Source of the DNA: Agarophyton chilense
Lineage: Eukaryota > Rhodophyta > Florideophyceae > Gracilariales > Gracilariaceae
Length of the DNA stretch: 64,000 nt
Direction of reading: 5' to 3'
NCBI GenBank assembly: GCA_030374765.1
Contig: JARGXX010000099.1
Coordinates: forward strand, 1,612,001 to 1,676,000
Shown here one piece after another: positions 33,135 through 44,330 of the stretch. Each line of letters begins with the position of its first letter. Position 1 is the stretch's first letter. The notes beneath the pieces were generated by a model. It searched no databases. It had not been told where the DNA came from and saw only the letters and a program-made list of their open reading frames with translations. A program made the position numbers and the translations under genes.

Positions 33135-34432
33135 ATGTCTAATACATCACTCCCCAGGGTTCTCGGACCTCCATCATCATCGTCGCCTTTGCAGGCTCAA
33201 TTTCCAACTGCACAAGAGTCTTTATCAATACAAACGCAGAATGCCTAACAGCCACTTCAAGAGCCGGAAACGGCTGCCCCAATTCTCGTAGTTCCTACAA
33301 GAGCGCTTGAATTCCAAATGTTTCCTCAATCATCGACTGAACCGAAGGAAAGAAAAATATACCACATTTCTCGGCCTATGACTTTTCCGAAATGCAAACT
33401 ACTACCAGTTTCTACGCAATATACATCTGCAGATGAAGCCCTCAATGTACAAGCGTCACCCCTTCCTTCTGCTTCAATTTCTAACGCCAGTCTCCTAAGT
33501 ACTTCTTATTCATCACCACAGAACGCCCCACAGATTGAAGAAACTCACACACCTACGTCAAATAAAAAGCGGCAAGTCAGAGGTCCCTCGTTCACCGATG
33601 TCGAAGTTTTATTCTTGGCCAAAGCGTGGATCGAACAATCTGCAAAGGGCTGTAATCAACACGAACGACACTTTGGGGCGGTGTGGAGAGAATATGTCAA
33701 GAAAAGTACAAAATGAGACGTTCGTCAGCTTTGTTACGGAGCACATGGCAGCGAGTGGCACGGGAAAATCAGCATTTTGTTGCAGCAAAACAAAAACTGC
33801 GAGCACTACATATATCAGGTATTAATGATGAAATGATTGAACATCTTGCACAAGAGCATTATCGAGTGGGAGCAGGGAAACAGATGAGAGATGGAACCAC
33901 TAATTAAGCACCACCGTTGATATGGATTTCAACCGCGGAGTATTTGTCAATGCAAGACAAGTTTTGTGATGATTTTAAGAACAAACCGGTAAAGACTAAC
34001 AACCACATGAAACGTATGGCACAAACGTATGAATTTTTGAAGCAGAAGGGAGCTATTGGGGAGGAATGTGTGCCAGGTGAAAGCAAAAGCGTTGGATGTC
34101 CCGATGTTGTTTGGCAGGGAAAGGATTCTAACTCTGTGGTAAGTACAACTGTGACAGCATCTACTACTGAGGAAGATATTCGGCCGATGGGTATAAAGAG
34201 GAGAAATTTGAAATAAAAAATGGTGAAAGATGCAGTGGATGTGAATGAGAGCCTAAGAGGAATTCGTGAGGGTATTACGGAGGGCAACAGGCTTATACAG
34301 GAGGAACAAAAAGCATAGAGAGAACATCGAAAGGACGCAAGAGATATAGAGCTTCTGAAGCTGCTCGAACCAAATTCACTGGAGTTTAAAGAGATTATGA
34401 GAAGTTTAATGGAACGCTACAAAGCTGAGTAG
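33135..34432 (+). pseudogene. Harbinger-type Myb/SANT-like transposon gene, broken
   Basis: The frame opens at ATG 33135 and reaches a TAA at 33246-33248. It continues in the same frame to 33716 with the typical PIF/Harbinger Myb-like domain (RGPSFTDVEVLFLAKAWIEQ, then HFGAVWREY). After a shift, later frames hold a middle segment (RMAQTYEFLKQKGAIGEE), the family's RPMGIKRRNLK box, and a helical C-terminus (LLEPNSLEFKEIMRSLMERY) ending in TAG at 34430-34432. In intact Harbinger elements this protein carries the transposase to the nucleus and to DNA. No matching transposase is seen next to it. Confidence 0.6.
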
Positions 34433-35319
34433 AAGACAGAACGTGGTTTTTCACTTAAATAGACAGTTAGAACAATAAAAAGGAATCCCTTGAAGTAGAA
34501 TTAGCTAATGGAAGTCCTTCTTCATCTGTCTACCGCGATGTTTTGTAAGCTATTTGGGGGGAGTGCTAATCACAATACTTATTTAGAACTATCCAGGGGA
34601 TGTCCTTCATAGTTTGCCTACCACAATGGCTTTGACGCCATTTTGAGGGAGTGCGAATCACCATACGTTTTGTGAATATTCCATCATGAACTTTGGCTGG
34701 TGGCTTCCATTGAAGTGGTTTTTCCCCTGAATACCGAGAAGGCAGTTCCTTGTGGACGTCTCGTAGTAGTGTGCTTTAGAAGAAACATCTTTTCTACGCC
34801 ACCGAGTCTTTCTTCCATTGCTTCCCGAAGCTCAACCACTAATGCTCCAAATATCACGCTAGTGACAGATACAGTTCGGCGCTGCCCCCCACTGCATCTG
34901 TCCCACGAATATTCTCTCACACTGAGAGGCTTAGGTGTGTTGCTCATCTAAGGTTTGTAGTTGAAACGAAACCTTGAACTCAGTCGTGAGTTTTTCAGTA
35001 GACGAAACCTTGAACTCAATCTTGCAAGAATCCTTCAATGAACCTTCAGCGGGTATTGGCCATCATGGCACGAAGGATTTGGTGTGTCATGATGTACCAT
35101 CCGAAAAAAGGATCTCGGAAGCCAGTACAATCGAGCAATAATCTATAACAGTGCTTTCCATACCTTGTCCATTAGCAACAACTCTTCGTGCAACACACGA
35201 CCACGCCAGAAAGAGGCTTTACTCCAGGTACAAATAAGCATTGTCACCAGAGGTAAGCACAAAACAAGGCAATTCACCTGTAAAACATCTCTCATGAGCT
35301 CGTGCATCTGAACCTAAAA
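34433..35319. other. Intergenic region with a short - ORF
   Basis: A - frame at 34684-34947 (87 codons, ELREAMEERLGGVEKMFLLK) is the only coding-like piece. It may be another element remnant. The rest shows nothing. Confidence 0.25.
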
Positions 35320-35700
35320 AGCTCTTTATGCGGACGCACGCCGAATGGAGACGAGCCCGGTTAATTCTCTGGGCAGCTGCACGTCGCACACGTTGCAGGA
35401 CAGCCGCAAGGCGCTGGTACTCGCCGGGCATTACCAGCTACAGTCGGTCGGCGGCGTCGGAAACGCAGCGCTGCGACAGCTGGCACAGACGCAGCAACTG
35501 CTGCTCGGGGAATAGGCGCGCCAGCTCATTCTCCGCGCAGACGGCCCACGGCAGCGGCAATACTTTGGGCCACATCTTGACGGAGCGAGCAACGCGCATC
35601 CTGGGCGACGAGTCCTGCCCCGTGTGCAAGCTGCAATCAAGGTACATGGCACGCGGCGTGGACGGCTTGCAGCCAGCTACGGACTTGGACGACGATTAGG
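35320..35700 (+). pseudogene. GC-rich decayed coding fragment, unrecognised
   Basis: An island of high GC in AT-rich surroundings. One frame reads LAGHYQLQSVGGVGNAALRQ then LAQTQQLLLGE and a stop; after a shift another reads GDESCPVCKLQSRYMARGVD with a further CSVC pair downstream, possibly half of a zinc-binding site. Its composition resembles the host gene cluster rather than the local transposons, so it may be a captured or translocated host gene fragment. Confidence 0.3.
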
Positions 35701-35939
35701 AGAAATGCTCGGTGTGCGTGTATGGCTTCGTGCGCGAACAGTGGCGGCAGAGAGGGTCGGTGGAAAAAGCGTTGTCGTCGTCGATGGTTCCCATTAGGAT
35801 GCGCGCGCGGCTTGGGGAGGTATCTTCGCCGGAAGCGTGAGCAGATGCGCTCACGTGGAAGCCTGTGGCCGCTTACAGCCGCCGCTCTTAGATGCTGTCC
35901 CCCTCGAAAAATCGTATTTTTCTTGCTTGATTGGTTAGT

Positions 35940-37610
35940 TCATATTGGCTGCATTGTGTTTCGTTTCCAGCAAGTGGCAAAGGGCTCGCCAACGTACTTC
36001 GCAACGGCTCGTGGTGATTGGGTGCGCTCGTTTCGTGCTCGATACAGAGATAATACGGTCAGAAAAAAAGGAAAAAAAAGACGCTTAGAAGCTAGCCGCT
36101 GAAGATCTAGAACATTTGAAGAATTTTTATCATGCACTACTAGCTTGCGAAACGGAAAACCTTGAAATATACGAGATCACCAGTCAGATATGAAACATGG
36201 ACGAGACTGAGTCGTGGGCGAACGAGGACAAGTCGGCAAGGCATTCGTAGAAGCAAATACGAAACATGGTGGTTTCAAAAGTGGCACCGTCAAGCCAGGT
36301 AAGCATTTAACAGTGGTCATTATTACTTTTGCAACAGGTCATGTTCTTTCACCCTTCTTCATATTTGCAAGGAAGAATGTGATGGAGAGATGATAAGATC
36401 CTCTTGGTGAAGACATCTTCGAAGACATGAATGGGACTTCTCACTGGTTGACGAGAGAAGACTAGTATTATCCAGATTCATTTCAGATTGATAGCAAAAA
36501 TGGCTCTAAAGCAAAAGGAATCATACAGTTCATAATAAGCCATTTTCTACGTCATGCAAGGCTTTTGGCACCGCCTGGTAGTAAACTTCTTGTTCTGCTG
36601 GATGAGCAAAAGTCATGCTGTGGTTTAGAAAAGCTAGAACAGATAAAAAAAGGACATGCTGAGGTGATTCAAACTTCGGCCAATCCATCTCACTTCCTAC
36701 AGGCAAAAAATGATGATTCCATAAATCACCACTTCAAGTATTTAACCAGAAAAGTACGTGACTTCTTGTGAAGTGACAATCAAATTGACTTCAGTGACAT
36801 GGTAAATAAGCTCCATCTTTTCGTCGCTGGTAGCCGCGCACTGAATCAGTCTATTATGAGAAAAGCCTTTTAGAACACAATGATATGGTCTATGGATTTC
36901 CGCTTTCTAATATGGGCAGAACAAAAGTAGAACAATGAATAAACAAAGCTGTTCATTACCAAAACAAAAAACAGGTTGAAAGAGAATGATTGGTGGGGAA
37001 TTCTGATAGACATCGTACAAAAGAAAGGCTCCATCTGTAAAAAATATGTGAGTATTGACAATCGTGTCGAAAAAAACAATCGCGCGGAGAGCATTGCTAT
37101 GAACCTGAATCCAATAGAAACCGAGTCATGAAAAACAGAGAAAGAGTGTGTACTCGTGCACATAATGACAAGGGATCTCCGGTAATATATATCACGTACG
37201 GCGAATTAATTCAGAAACGTAAATCTGTTATCGAGAAGTCAAGGTAGGAAGAACTCGAAAATCAAAAAAAGAAGGTATAGGCAGTATATCAGAAAAAACA
37301 ACGAGAGATAGCAAAGATGAAACGCCAAAAGGAGTAAATGAAACACATGATTGAAGGTCAACGTGTTAGTAAAAAACTTAGATTGAGACGCATAAAGACA
37401 CAAGATTAAAATAAAGCTGCAAAAGGCAGAAACCAAGAAGTTCAGGTAATAGCAAAGCAGATTCGAAAGGTGGGATAGAAACGGGGACACCATATCAACG
37501 CGCAGAATGTTACAAGTGATAATTCCACTGAAGATGAGTGTGACAAAGAGAGGAAATTGCTTAGAATTGGTTTTCCACCTGAAACTGACACGGGAAGTGG
37601 TTAAATTACA
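35940..37610 (+). pseudogene. pogo/jerky-like DDE_1 transposase remnant
   Basis: The parts follow the order of a pogo/Tigger/jerky transposase. A CENP-B-type DNA-binding end comes first (GDWVRSFRARYRDNTVRK, about 36020). Then the first catalytic block NMDETES (near 36200), a strand block near 36310-36390 ending FFIFARKN, the second block LLVLLDEQKS (near 36590) with HAEVIQTSANPSHFLQA (near 36660) matching the family's LPPNTTHxLQP box, and a Lys/Glu-rich tail (37230-37600). Many in-frame TAG/TAA stops and several shifts show it is long dead. Family assignment rests on motif order; termini were not found. Confidence 0.5.
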
Positions 37611-38034
37611 AAAGAATTGGACGAAGAACAGAAAACCTGTACATAGATTCCAATATTTTCTGAAAGCTTACCTTTTTGTCACTCCAGCGAAAAGGTGGAC
37701 ACAACAAGAGCAATAGCGATTCTGAATGAGAAAAACCAGTGCGCGAAGAACTTGTTGACATTGAATGGCATATATAGCGCTGTTTTGAAGACTCATAATG
37801 GTGAGTTTGAAGAGTCGATAGGGAACAAAACTATCATGGGAAAGAAAGATTGGAATTATTGGCGTCTGGTTCAGAAAGACGATCGCGCTCCATTTTGACC
37901 CTTGCGCACTGAAAATTGATGATAGTGGTCAGTCTTAATAGTGACCGTACGTTTGCGGAATGTGAGCCACATAACTGCAGCATGTGATGAATAAAATTTA
38001 CAGTGGCAGCACCCTTGCAGATTTCTCTCTCCGG

Positions 38035-38076
38035 CTCGTGACAAACCGGGCTGAATTGTGCCCGTTTTGTCACGAG
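38035..38076 (+). repeat. 42-bp hairpin-forming inverted repeat
   Basis: Arms 38035-38051 and 38060-38076 (17 bp each, beginning CTCGTGACAAA, one mismatch) around an 8-base loop. It lies about 90 bp upstream of the Harbinger-type Myb gene remnant and may be a terminal or subterminal structure of that element. Confidence 0.7.
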
Positions 38077-38172
38077 TCTGTGAGGAAATTGCACAGCCGT
38101 GAGGAATTTAATTTGGCGTGAAGGTAGATACCACCTTGAAAAAGCACCAGCAGCCTTTGTGTATCATATGCC

Positions 38173-39149
38173 GTGCATCCCTCACAAACCAAACCAAGAC
38201 CCTTATCCCCCGCTCTGACCAGCGACGCTGCCTCGCCCTCTTCCACGCAACATAAAACCGCTGTCCGGCCTCTAATGCCTGCGTCCATCGCGCCCGTCCC
38301 GACAGTTCTTGATCAGAAAGCTGTTCAGGCTGTTCGAGATATAACTCCATGTAATACACCCTCCGTGGCGACATATTCTACGCATGATGACAAACGCCGC
38401 AACGATAGCGGCGGTTGCTCGAAGTATACGCCTCTGGACGACCTTTTAATTCTACAGGAAGTGGCGGTTGCTAAGGCGCACATAGCCTCTTGTGGGCAAA
38501 CGCGCCCCCGTAATGAAGCAGTAGCTACGCGCTGCAATTCTAACACCAGCATGACCTTCAAAGTCATTTGGAAACAGTTCCAGGATCGTTACACCAGTCT
38601 ACAAGAAGCTGCGGCGAAAGAAAACCGGCTCACCTATTTGCGTTCTGGAATGGGGGGGGTGAAGTAGGCGAGCTCAACGAGCTGCTTTCCCAAATGCGTG
38701 AAGCTAAGGGGGATCTTGAGCTAGAGAAGAGCGAGAAGAAGGATTAGGTCGCCGAAATAGAGAAACATAAGGAGAGTAAAGGGAAGAAACGTATCGCCGC
38801 TTCCATGTCCCGCAACGGTAAGCTCTCACCCGATTATAAGAGCAACGATAAATATTCAGGAAGTGACTCGGGCGGTAGTCCTAAGAACCGCAAGGAGCGC
38901 AGGAAGGTACGAAGTGCTGGCATCGGAAGAGAGCTTGCAGCGATTGGTGACTGGCTTAGAGAGTCGGATTTGGCCCGCATTGACTTGGAGCGTGATCAGA
39001 TAAAGTTTGAACGTCATAAGTTTGATATGGAGAAAGAAGAGCGAAGTAAAGACCAAGAAAAGCGTCAATTGGAGCGTCAGAAGAACAGCGAGCTAGACTT
39101 GGAGAACCTACAGGCTTTAATAGGCTCGTTGCAGTTTCAGCAGAAGTAA
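38173..39149 (+). pseudogene. Harbinger Myb/trihelix-type protein gene, broken
   Basis: Frame one (38173-38667) holds a Pro/Ser-rich leader and a SANT-like helix set (YTPLDDLLILQEVAVAKAHI, MTFKVIWKQFQDRYTSL). At a run of eight G near 38655 the coding sense passes to another frame (ELNELLSQMREAKGDLELEK), crosses a TAG near 38744, and continues to 39149 with a charged coiled coil (MEKEERSKDQEKRQLERQKN). So there is one homopolymer shift and one nonsense change. No ATG begins the first frame, so the start may also be lost. This protein type binds transposon ends and partners the transposase. Confidence 0.6.
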
Positions 39150-39239
39150 GTTTTTCATGAGTTGCGGCGGTTTTTCACGCTTGTAATTTACAGAGTCGCT
39201 GCAGAGAAGCGCAGTTTTGTCCTCGTGGAGTGTTGCTGC

Positions 39240-39289
39240 GGACCAAGTCCACGTTGAAGCTTGCAAGCTCGCATTTGCGGACTTGGTCC
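39240..39289. terminator. Inverted repeat between tail-to-tail Harbinger genes
   Basis: GGACCAAGTCC (39240-39250) and GGACTTGGTCC (39279-39289) are perfect inverted arms, and the 28-base loop itself contains the palindrome GCTTGCAAGC. It lies exactly between the two convergent gene ends (39149 and 39307), so it may have served as a shared transcript end structure. That role is inference. Confidence 0.4.
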
Positions 39290-39306
39290 TCGCAACCTTC
39301 GCTCGG

Positions 39307-40527
39307 CTATCTTAATGTTCTGTGTGCATGGCCAATTATTCCTCGAATAAAGAAGGGGGGCACGCAAAGCATCGGGATATATGGTTGGGATAAATTCAAT
39401 TGCGGCAGTTGGTCAAGAACATGCAGAGGAGAAAAAGCGATCCGATCGGGCGTTCCAATAGTTTCATCTTGCGCTTGAAATCCACGATAGTAAGTAAGAT
39501 GCCTTTTGATCTCTTTAAATATCTACTCCACCGTCATCCTTGTCGACGACATGGCCTTGTTGAACGCTTTCGGAGCTGCGTTTAATGATTCTCCTTGGAA
39601 AGGGACCTCTTAATACCAACGGCGGTTGTACCCTGAACCCCCATAGATGCAACAACTTCTGTAACCCACCTGCAATATAGAAGAAAGGTCATCGTCCAAG
39701 TCACTCCTAACTTAAAACGCCCAGTCGTGCTGATGTCCTTGTATTGGACCGCAAGCATGTAGAACTACCCCGTCAGGGATATTTACAGCCTGGTACTTGA
39801 GATAATGCTTGCATTTATGCCCGTTGTACATAACACACTGTCGCTTATGTCCTTTCGGACGAACAATACAAATCACCGTCCCGTCTATGAATGAGACGCA
39901 GTTAGGAATTGCATGAGCCTTGTCATAGATTGCATGCGCGTACTTAGCCGCGTATTCTTGCATAAAGGGCATCTATATGCTGCAAGGAACCGCTTCATTA
40001 GCTTCCCACATCAACTCCAGCGCCTTCCAGTATATCTCCGATAAATGAGGCCTTTGCTTGCCGAACATAAGCTCCAGGTCCGCCCATGTTGCAGGGAAGG
40101 ACATGCGGCGAAGTACGAGGCAGGTCGCCAGGATGGGTGTCAAGCTGTATCGGTTACGGCTCGTATGCGTCTTGGGACCTGACCAGGCTACTGCCGACAC
40201 CGTTTGCTCGACATCGCGGCGCGTGAAACGGAAGTTGTAGAAACGCTCTTGGTCCCCGTACCTATTGAAGTTAAACGCAAAATCGCTGTTTGAAATGCGG
40301 GGACTGCGGGCAAAAACGCGATCGTACTCGTCTAAATTGCGTTGAACCCGTTCAGTGAGAAACAGCAAGACGCTTGGAGCCGAAAACGCGGACCTGGGTG
40401 CGTTGCGACGCCATTTCCAAAGGGCCCTTACAACTACTCCAAGTGAGTACGTGCGACCGCGGCAGGCCGTGCGCCTAAATTCCGACTGCGACGCCATGGT
40501 GGTCGCTGAGAGTCGTACAGTGACCAT
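39307..40527 (-). pseudogene. PIF/Harbinger DDE transposase, broken by in-frame stops
   Basis: A single - reading frame of 407 codons from ATG 40527 to TAG 39307-39309, with no frameshift seen but four internal stops: TAG 39973-39975, TAA 39712-39714, TAA 39610-39612 and TAG 39523-39525. Family features are clear: an N-terminal helical domain (TWADLELMFGKQRPHLSEIY), the first catalytic Asp in VSFIDGTVICIVRP, the second in GPIQGHQHDW, and the catalytic Glu in FNKAMSSTRMTVE. The last internal stop sits directly after that Glu where the family has an aromatic residue, fitting a TGG to TAG change. It cuts and pastes DNA when intact; here it is dead. Confidence 0.8.
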
Positions 40528-41211
40528 TGTGTGAGTAGTACTCTCGAGTCCACACCAATTACCGCAGGCGTACGAGTCTGAAAAGTTTTGCGTAGATGAA
40601 ATAGCCTGTGAACTTTTTGCATTGGCAGACCTCCCAACTACTGTCCGTTTTCGCGCATTTCTGGGGGGCGTGCAGTCTCTTATATATCGACTCTTGAATG
40701 GAAACGAGTGTATCTCGTCGTTCGTTCTTTTGGCACCACGTCGGTGACATTTGTAGGTCAGATTCAGCTATTTTGCAATTAAAATGAGAGTTTCCATTCT
40801 ACTTCTGCTTTTTTTTTCAGAAAGTTGTTCCACTTTAATCCTCCGGGGTAGGTTCAGTGACCGAAATTAGAATAGAAAAACCCCACCTTCGTCATTTTAT
40901 TTGACCTCTTGTTGAGTGATTCAATTGAAATGTAGCCTGCGTAGAAAACAAACAAAATAAGCATCAAAACTGGTTTCATCTTTTAAAAACGCTCCTGTTC
41001 TTTCACGATAACCAAACAAAGGCTACTGAAGAGTGAGAAATTAGATTAGAACAACAAGCCTTGTTTCATTCATGGTACGCTATAATAACATCTTTATAGC
41101 TCGTCTTCTTTCCAACTCTTTCTAACACCTATAAACAACGTCTCTTCATACGTTTTAGAAACTTTTACCTCAGACGTCGACCTTTTTCTCATTCTTCAAT
41201 AATTGCGCTTT
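40528..41211. other. AT-rich flank
   Basis: About 680 bp with no gene seen. It contains the right end of the Harbinger element and the host DNA into which gypsy-1 inserted. Confidence 0.4.
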
Positions 41212-41845
41212 TGTCGTATAATGGCAGAAGGTCTGACCTTTGAGGTTGTCAATATACTACACTCACCCTGTAGGTGATGGACGCGAGGGATCATCTTCCA
41301 TGCAGCTCTGGGCGAGCTACCATCTAGGTGTTGGCAGCCACGTGTAGTGTTGACATGTACCTTCTGGATGAGGAATGGTTAGTGATAGTAATTGTAATTA
41401 TGTGTATTTTAGTACAGTAGTTGAGTGGCCACCTGGCACTGTAGCCAATGTTGGCCAGGTCTCTGACACTAGGTCAGAGACCGTGCCTTGCTGGCACCTC
41501 CTGGGTGATCTGGAGAGTGCAGTCCACTGCATATAAGGAACTGCACCTCCCCCATCCTAATCTGATAAAGACAGGCACCACTTGGGTCACGACTATACCT
41601 TTTGGTTCATCGTTTCTGAACTACTACACAGGCTTCCCCGCGCGTCGACGCTTACAATCGTTCACCTACACGGTATAGGCTAGTTGCCCCGCCGTTTGCC
41701 CCTGCAGATTTTCACGGTTCCCTGTGACCATCGAGGTTTATTACATCTACCTTCTAAAGTTGAGCGTCAACACGCTCCTTACGGTTGAACGTCACCACGC
41801 TCCCGAGACAAGACAGTAGCATACCCCGGAGGTGATTGTACGACA
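41212..41845 (+). repeat. 5' LTR of gypsy-1
   Basis: It starts TGTCGTA and ends TACGACA, a perfect 7-bp inverted terminus, giving 634 bp. The first 558 bp match the 3' copy at 49836-50393. A TATAAGG box lies near 41531 in both copies. The flanking target duplication cannot be checked because the other end is outside the window. Confidence 0.8.
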
Positions 41846-41848
41846 TTT

Positions 41849-41862
41849 TGGTATGCCGACTT
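41849..41862 (+). other. Probable primer-binding site of gypsy-1
   Basis: TGGTATGCCGACTT begins 3 bp after the LTR end. TGG is the expected complement of a tRNA 3' CCA. Which tRNA it matches was not determined. Confidence 0.45.
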
Positions 41863-41992
41863 AAAAAGCATTTTTAGGTTTCGTCGTACCTTCACGGTTC
41901 ACACGAGATTCCGAGAAGTATTGGACGCTCGTACACCTATTTGGTTTCAGGAAATCCCGAAAAGCAATACAGGGTACCACTAATGGTCACAA

Positions 41993-44330
41993 ATGGAACG
42001 ACCTAAAAGGAATACGCGTGGTGCGAGCGCCCCGCCAAGCCAAATAGGTCTTAAACGAGCCCCTTCGGCTCAACCGATTCTTGAAAACCCCAAGGAATTG
42101 CTCCGGCACCCTCGAGACAAAACCGGAAAGGTACATGGTCCGCCGCCTATGGCAACGGAACCTCAAAAAGAATTACCAATTCAGGTTGCAGCGGGGGAGC
42201 TATGGCCTCATCTCGAAGAGCGAGCGAAAGCGCTCGTCACCCTCGCGTCGTCACCCTCGCGGTCGAGGATGCATTAACCTTAAAGGAGAAGTCGGATACC
42301 CGGATGGTTCCGCCCTCAATGGACGTCGATGCAGTTACCCGTATTCTGGTAGAGTGAGCAGCTCAAGAGCTATCGGAAAGAATACCTGAAATGGTGAAAC
42401 AGTATCTCTTTACAGATGCTAGGGAGCATGTCTACCGCGCTGTGCGGGACCTTTGGGTTTCCGAGGGATTCGCAGAATCCCGACCTACATAGGTGAACAT
42501 CGCAAAGCGCATACCACAAGGGTTCCAAATCGGTCATCCCACCCATTCCAAACACTTACCTACTGATAGTGAGTACCTACAGGGTCCAAGGCAGAGTCAA
42601 GAGGTCCCGGGGAAGCTAAAACCTCAAGACATTTATCTGCCACCAATTACTGGTTTCGTTCAAAAGGATACCCATGGAGGTGGTCCCAAGGACGATGCAT
42701 CTGACTCGTTGGATGAGCGACGAAGAAACCAAAAAGGGAAGAAGCGGAGGACAAAGAGGGGAAAGAATCGAGAGAATGATTCAGACCCCGACTCGTCAGG
42801 CTCCAGTTCCGATACGAGTTCATCGTCGGATGATGACCGTAAAGGTAAGAAAAAGAAGAAAACGAACAGGTCGACGAAGAAGTCGTCGAAAAAGAACCGA
42901 AAGGGTAAAAAGCGATTCAATGAGTCGCCCGACTCTGAGTCGGACACCGAAATGGACCTGGAGGTGCACCAACCCTTGAACGATATTTTCACCAAAGCGG
43001 TTGACTACAGGACTTACCGGTGGATCAAAAAGTCTTCTGAATACACCCAAGAGATGGCTCAGAAGATTACTAAGCACCACAAGAAGCTCAGCTTCCAAAT
43101 GGGTGACATAACCTTCACAGGTATGGATCCTATTGCGATAGTTGAGTTTCTACAGAAGTTCAAACTTTCATGTGACCAAAATGGTTTTTTCGAAGGCGCT
43201 GCTATGTGGCTATTTCAGTATTACCTCAAAGGAAAAGCATACTACTTGCTGCAGGGTAGGCTCTGCGACAATACCTTAGCGATTAATGAGGATGGCACAG
43301 AGATGTTGGAGTCATACCCAGAAGTGGTCAATTTCCTTTTGGAAACATACGCCATAGATGAGGTTATCCAAGAGGCTTACTCAGAAGTCCTCTCTTACCA
43401 CCAAAGGTCTGGGAAAACCAAATCGGAGTTTTCGCTCGCGCTGTGGAATCTGGCATCCCGTTGTGGTAATGTATTCACTATCTTTAGGTTAAAGTCGCTA
43501 TTTGCCGACAATGTCGACAAAGCGATCCGTTCCCAAGTACACCAATACCTGGCCACTAACTGAAAGGTAGACTAAAATGGGCTGGCTCGATACTACCAGG
43601 GCCTTGGAGATACCCTTAGGCTGGGAAAAAAACCAGCCGTACCTCCAACCTCGAAGGATAAATCGAAAAGGTCAGCCTTGGAAATTGAAGACACAACAAC
43701 CTCAGAGGATAGCTCGCACACCGAAGTACCTACAGGGACCGCTATCCATTTGGTAGCGACCCAGGGGCGGTTCTCGAAACCTTCCACGGTAGGAAATTGG
43801 TCGTCAACGCGTACACCAAACTCGGTACAATCGCCGCCAAGTGCGATGAGTTCGCAGAGGATGCAGGGAGCGAGCTCCCATAACTCGCCACCCACATCCT
43901 ACGACACTGCTCCTACCAACCAGGTTTCGAAGCCCCCCTCAATGGTAACGCGAGACCCTCAAACTGGAGGCCTCGCTTGCTGGTTTTATCTCGCGATAGA
44001 CCATTTCGCAAACAATTGCTCTAATTTACCTCCAGGGATGAGAGACCAGTTGATTCAGGCTCGCATGCAGAATCACCAACGCCTCTATGGGTCTTCAACG
44101 CAAGCACCAATTAGGTTCCAACCCCGTACACCGGTACAGGTCAATACCATCGAGGAAACACCAAACTTAGACTCCACCCTGCCGTACAGGAGGAAAACAC
44201 CGAACGGTTGGCGTAATGGCCGAACCCAACCTGCTATCGGAAGGCCAATCGATACCCAGAACCTTGAAGGTGGAAGAGAACACGTCACAACCAGTTCCGG
44301 TTTGTCATATGAAGTACAACAACTATAAAG
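41993..44330 (+). CDS. gypsy-1 gag region (fossil)
   Basis: It begins at ATG 41993 with a basic leader (MERPKRNTRGASAPPSQIGL). A Lys/Ser/Asp-rich charged stretch (42700-42960) precedes a helical capsid-type domain (about 43000-43560) and a Cys/His region near 43975 resembling a zinc knuckle. Gag would form the particle and bind RNA. Part of a broken element. Confidence 0.65.

Larger units (their letters stand above)
38168..40527. mobile_element. PIF/Harbinger DNA transposon, coding span
   Basis: Two genes in the tail-to-tail order usual for Harbinger elements: a Myb/trihelix-type gene on + (38173-39149) and a DDE transposase on - (40527-39307), with a hairpin between their ends. True termini and the 3-bp target duplication were not identified; the element probably extends from near 38000 to near 40800. 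Both genes are broken, so it is non-autonomous. Confidence 0.65.

Noticed and set aside
39307-40527. TAG/TAA reassigned to sense codons
   Set aside because: Host genes here end in TAG (6063, the SPRING gene, the GTPase) and TGA, and transposon stops fall at changed conserved positions, so decay explains them.
41207-41211. Target-site duplication of gypsy-1 by comparing 41207-41211 with bases after 50393
   Set aside because: They do not match, and 50393 is not the true end of the element.
41448-41678. Small ORF repeated at 50072-50302
   Set aside because: It lies within the two LTR copies; the repetition follows from the LTRs, not from a gene.
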